A stretch of 46,518 nucleotides of DNA from the NCBI RefSeq assembly GCF_001074975.1, contig NZ_JUUO01000120.1, forward strand, positions 1 to 46,518. Reading direction: 5' to 3'. The notes beneath the pieces were generated by a model. That model saw only the letters and a list, made by a program, of their open reading frames with translations. It was not told the DNA's origin and did no database searches. The DNA comes from Streptococcus pseudopneumoniae. GTDB lineage: Bacteria > Bacillota > Bacilli > Lactobacillales > Streptococcaceae. Positions 46,276-46,518 of this stretch are shown here, piece by piece. A program made the translations under genes and the position numbers. Each line of letters starts with the position of its first letter. Within the stretch, counting starts at the first letter, position 1.

Positions 46276-46455
46276 GGTTTTAACTCCTTTTCCATCAGCA
46301 GGCAAGCAATTAGAAAAGGTTTTGAGTTTATACCATGCGAGGAGCTACGAGAACCCCTCTATTTTCGATTTTAAGCAGTCGGACAGTAAATTGCCAGAGT
46401 TGGAAACAATGCGGATATGGGGCTTATATGAAGTTTTTAAAAATCCCCTATATTG

Positions 46456-46518
46456 TGAACTGCACCCCAAAAGTTAGACACTAAAAAACTAACTTTTGGG
46501 GTGTTTTATTATGAAATT
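46456..46518 (+). mobile_element. IS3-family element, right copy: terminal end plus first codons of transposase
   Basis: Starts TGAACTGCACCCC at 46456, then the same 13-bp inverted repeat (46465-46477 / 46489-46501) and an ATG at 46511 reading M-K before the window stops. From the CCCC onward it is identical to the left copy; only a few terminal bases differ (TGTACTGAC versus TGAACTGCA). The two copies point outward from the window. Confidence 0.8.

Noticed and set aside
46256..46477. 73-residue plus-strand frame over the integrase start and IS end
   Set aside because: It overlaps the integrase 5-prime end in antisense, runs into the IS inverted repeat, and has no homologue I recognise.

Overview
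The window is low-GC chromosomal DNA from a Streptococcus of the mitis group (S. pneumoniae / S. mitis / S. pseudopneumoniae / S. oralis relatives). Three things support this. The gene order yfhO, ABC-F, trpS, guaB, recF, yaaA, two M16 peptidases, rodZ, pgsA, ecfA1A2T, mreCD, pcsB, rpsB, tsf, cysK, yigZ, comFA-comFC, hpf, gdpP, rplI, dnaB, veg, cbpD, thiamine ABC matches the pneumococcal order as I recall it. There are ComX boxes in front of comFA and cbpD. A pneumococcal-type BOX repeat and choline-binding repeats are present. Both ends of the window lie a few bases inside the transposase start of two outward-facing IS3-family elements, so the window looks like a complete draft contig broken at repeated IS copies.

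Layout. 1-8.7 kb: YfhO membrane protein, ABC-F ATPase, trpS, guaB, recF and yaaA. 8.8-17.9 kb: envelope block (M16 pair, rodZ, pgsA, the ECF vitamin-transporter energizing module, mreCD, pcsB). 18-20 kb: rpsB-tsf with an intervening hairpin. 20-25 kb: BOX, cysK, PH-domain protein, yigZ, competence operon comFA-comFC and hpf. 25-35.3 kb: an accessory carbon-metabolism island. 35.3-36.5 kb: a graveyard holding an ISL3 transposase fragment and the decayed 3-prime third of a second thiolase gene. 36.6-42 kb: gdpP-rplI-dnaB-veg and cbpD. 42-45 kb: TPP-riboswitch-controlled thiamine/HMP ABC transporter. 45-46.5 kb: a lone tyrosine integrase, then the right IS.

The most interesting part is the island at 25.1-35.3 kb. 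It encodes a full short-chain acyl-CoA cycle: acyl-CoA dehydrogenase/oxidase, 3-hydroxybutyryl-CoA dehydrogenase, thiolase, enoyl-CoA hydratase and a two-subunit CoA-transferase. It also carries a LysR regulator, a second acyl-CoA-dehydrogenase-fold protein without the usual catalytic Glu, a YtnP-like metallo-beta-lactamase hydrolase and a second FabK-like flavin enoyl reductase. Streptococci are generally regarded as lacking beta-oxidation, and no electron-transfer flavoprotein genes are present here. The two main operons share a promoter architecture: a CTAT-N11-ATAG LysR-type box lies exactly 20 bp upstream of the -35 in both, centred near -65. A third CTAT-N11-ATAG site lies in front of the LysR gene. 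Catabolite-response-like sites overlap or follow both promoters. My inference is a LysR-activated, CcpA-repressed route that converts butyrate-like acids to acetyl-CoA, or runs in reverse to make butyrate.

No rRNA, tRNA or CRISPR array was seen.
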